DNA of 64,000 nucleotides from Anas platyrhynchos (lineage: Eukaryota > Chordata > Aves > Anseriformes > Anatidae). The notes beneath the pieces are model-generated. The model was not told the DNA's origin. It saw only the letters and a list, made by a program, of their open reading frames with translations, and searched no databases. The stretch spans positions 46,398,501 through 46,462,500 of the forward strand of contig NC_092587.1 of assembly GCF_047663525.1 (NCBI RefSeq), read 5' to 3'. This document shows, piece after piece, positions 63,708-64,000 of this stretch (its first letter is position 1; the number at the start of each line of letters is the position of its first letter). The position numbers and the translations under genes are program-made.

Positions 63708-64000
63708 GGGGCCGTTGCGTAACCGCGTGCGATGAGGGCTCAGCAGTGTCCAAGCAGGCTTCGGAGGGAGCTCGGTGCGTGCCGTCAGGCGTTTGCAGTA
63801 ATGAAGTACAAGAAAGTGAAAATTGCTGATGGTTTTTGGAGATCGCAGAGAAGGGGGGAAACAATGGGTACTGCAGAATGGGTCATTAGCGCAGGGGGGA
63901 TGCTCGCAAAAATGGCCATTTCCTGGCTGTTTGCTTGATGTGACGTTCATTTCAGGCTCCAAAAGATTGACTACAGCATGCTAACTATTAAAATAAATGA

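Larger units (their letters stand above)
57780..64000 (+). other. CDK17: First intron of the CDK17-like gene (partial, runs off right edge)
   Basis: 6.2 kb from the donor at 57,780 with no coding exon I can support. Holds a TTTTA microsatellite (58067-58090), a poly-A run (60733-60749) and a TATA-containing patch near 63,700. Sequence turns AT-rich beyond about 58,700. Confidence 0.55.

Noticed and set aside
1..64000. CRISPR arrays, operons, toxin or phage systems, rRNA and tRNA genes
   Set aside because: The window is vertebrate nuclear DNA. The tandem repeats are microsatellites without spacers, and I saw no tRNA A/B box pair or cloverleaf.

Overview
This window is nuclear DNA from a vertebrate, almost certainly a bird. 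It is AT-rich with short GT-AG exons in long introns, two CpG islands, and copies of the avian retroposon CR1 (one long coding copy and four short 3'-end pieces). The species cannot be fixed from the sequence. No bacterial, phage, CRISPR or operon-like organisation is present.

Positions 1-34,161, minus strand: the 5' portion of CFAP54, a large ciliary central-apparatus protein. Eighteen coding exons, the last cut by the left edge, all with GT-AG borders and matching phases, join into one open reading frame of 739 codons starting at 34,161. The start lies in a small CpG island (about 33,990-34,330). A perfect RFX X-box match sits about 30 bases upstream of the ATG, as expected for a motile-cilium gene. 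The introns hold a 5'-truncated CR1 LINE (2,253-3,628), an avian LTR remnant (14,909-15,255), a GGAA array of about 36 units (16,857-17,006), a CR1 tail (23,040-23,214), an old amniote LINE fragment (about 28,385-28,860) and several microsatellites. A short plus-strand open frame starts divergently at 34,231.

Positions 34,330-57,030: intergenic, with no gene I can support. It holds two short CR1 tails, a local duplication (38,916 and 40,315), inverted repeats (37,715 and 41,115), polypurine stretches, and an encoded poly-A tract preceded by AATAAA on the minus strand (about 43,000).

Positions 57,030-64,000, plus strand: a strong CpG island (57,030-58,060) with a non-coding first exon ending at a good splice donor at 57,779/57,780, then the start of a long intron. 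In mammals the gene head-to-head with CFAP54 is CDK17, and this promoter has the right position, strand and structure. No kinase coding exon lies in the window, so the CDK17 name rests on synteny. The two promoters are about 23 kb apart.

I found no previously undescribed system. The observations most worth checking are the X-box and divergent start at the CFAP54 promoter, the CR1 tail ending next to the exon 1 splice donor, the GGAA array, the uORF/G-quadruplex leader of the CDK17-like exon, and a TATA-containing CpG-rich patch at about 63,700.
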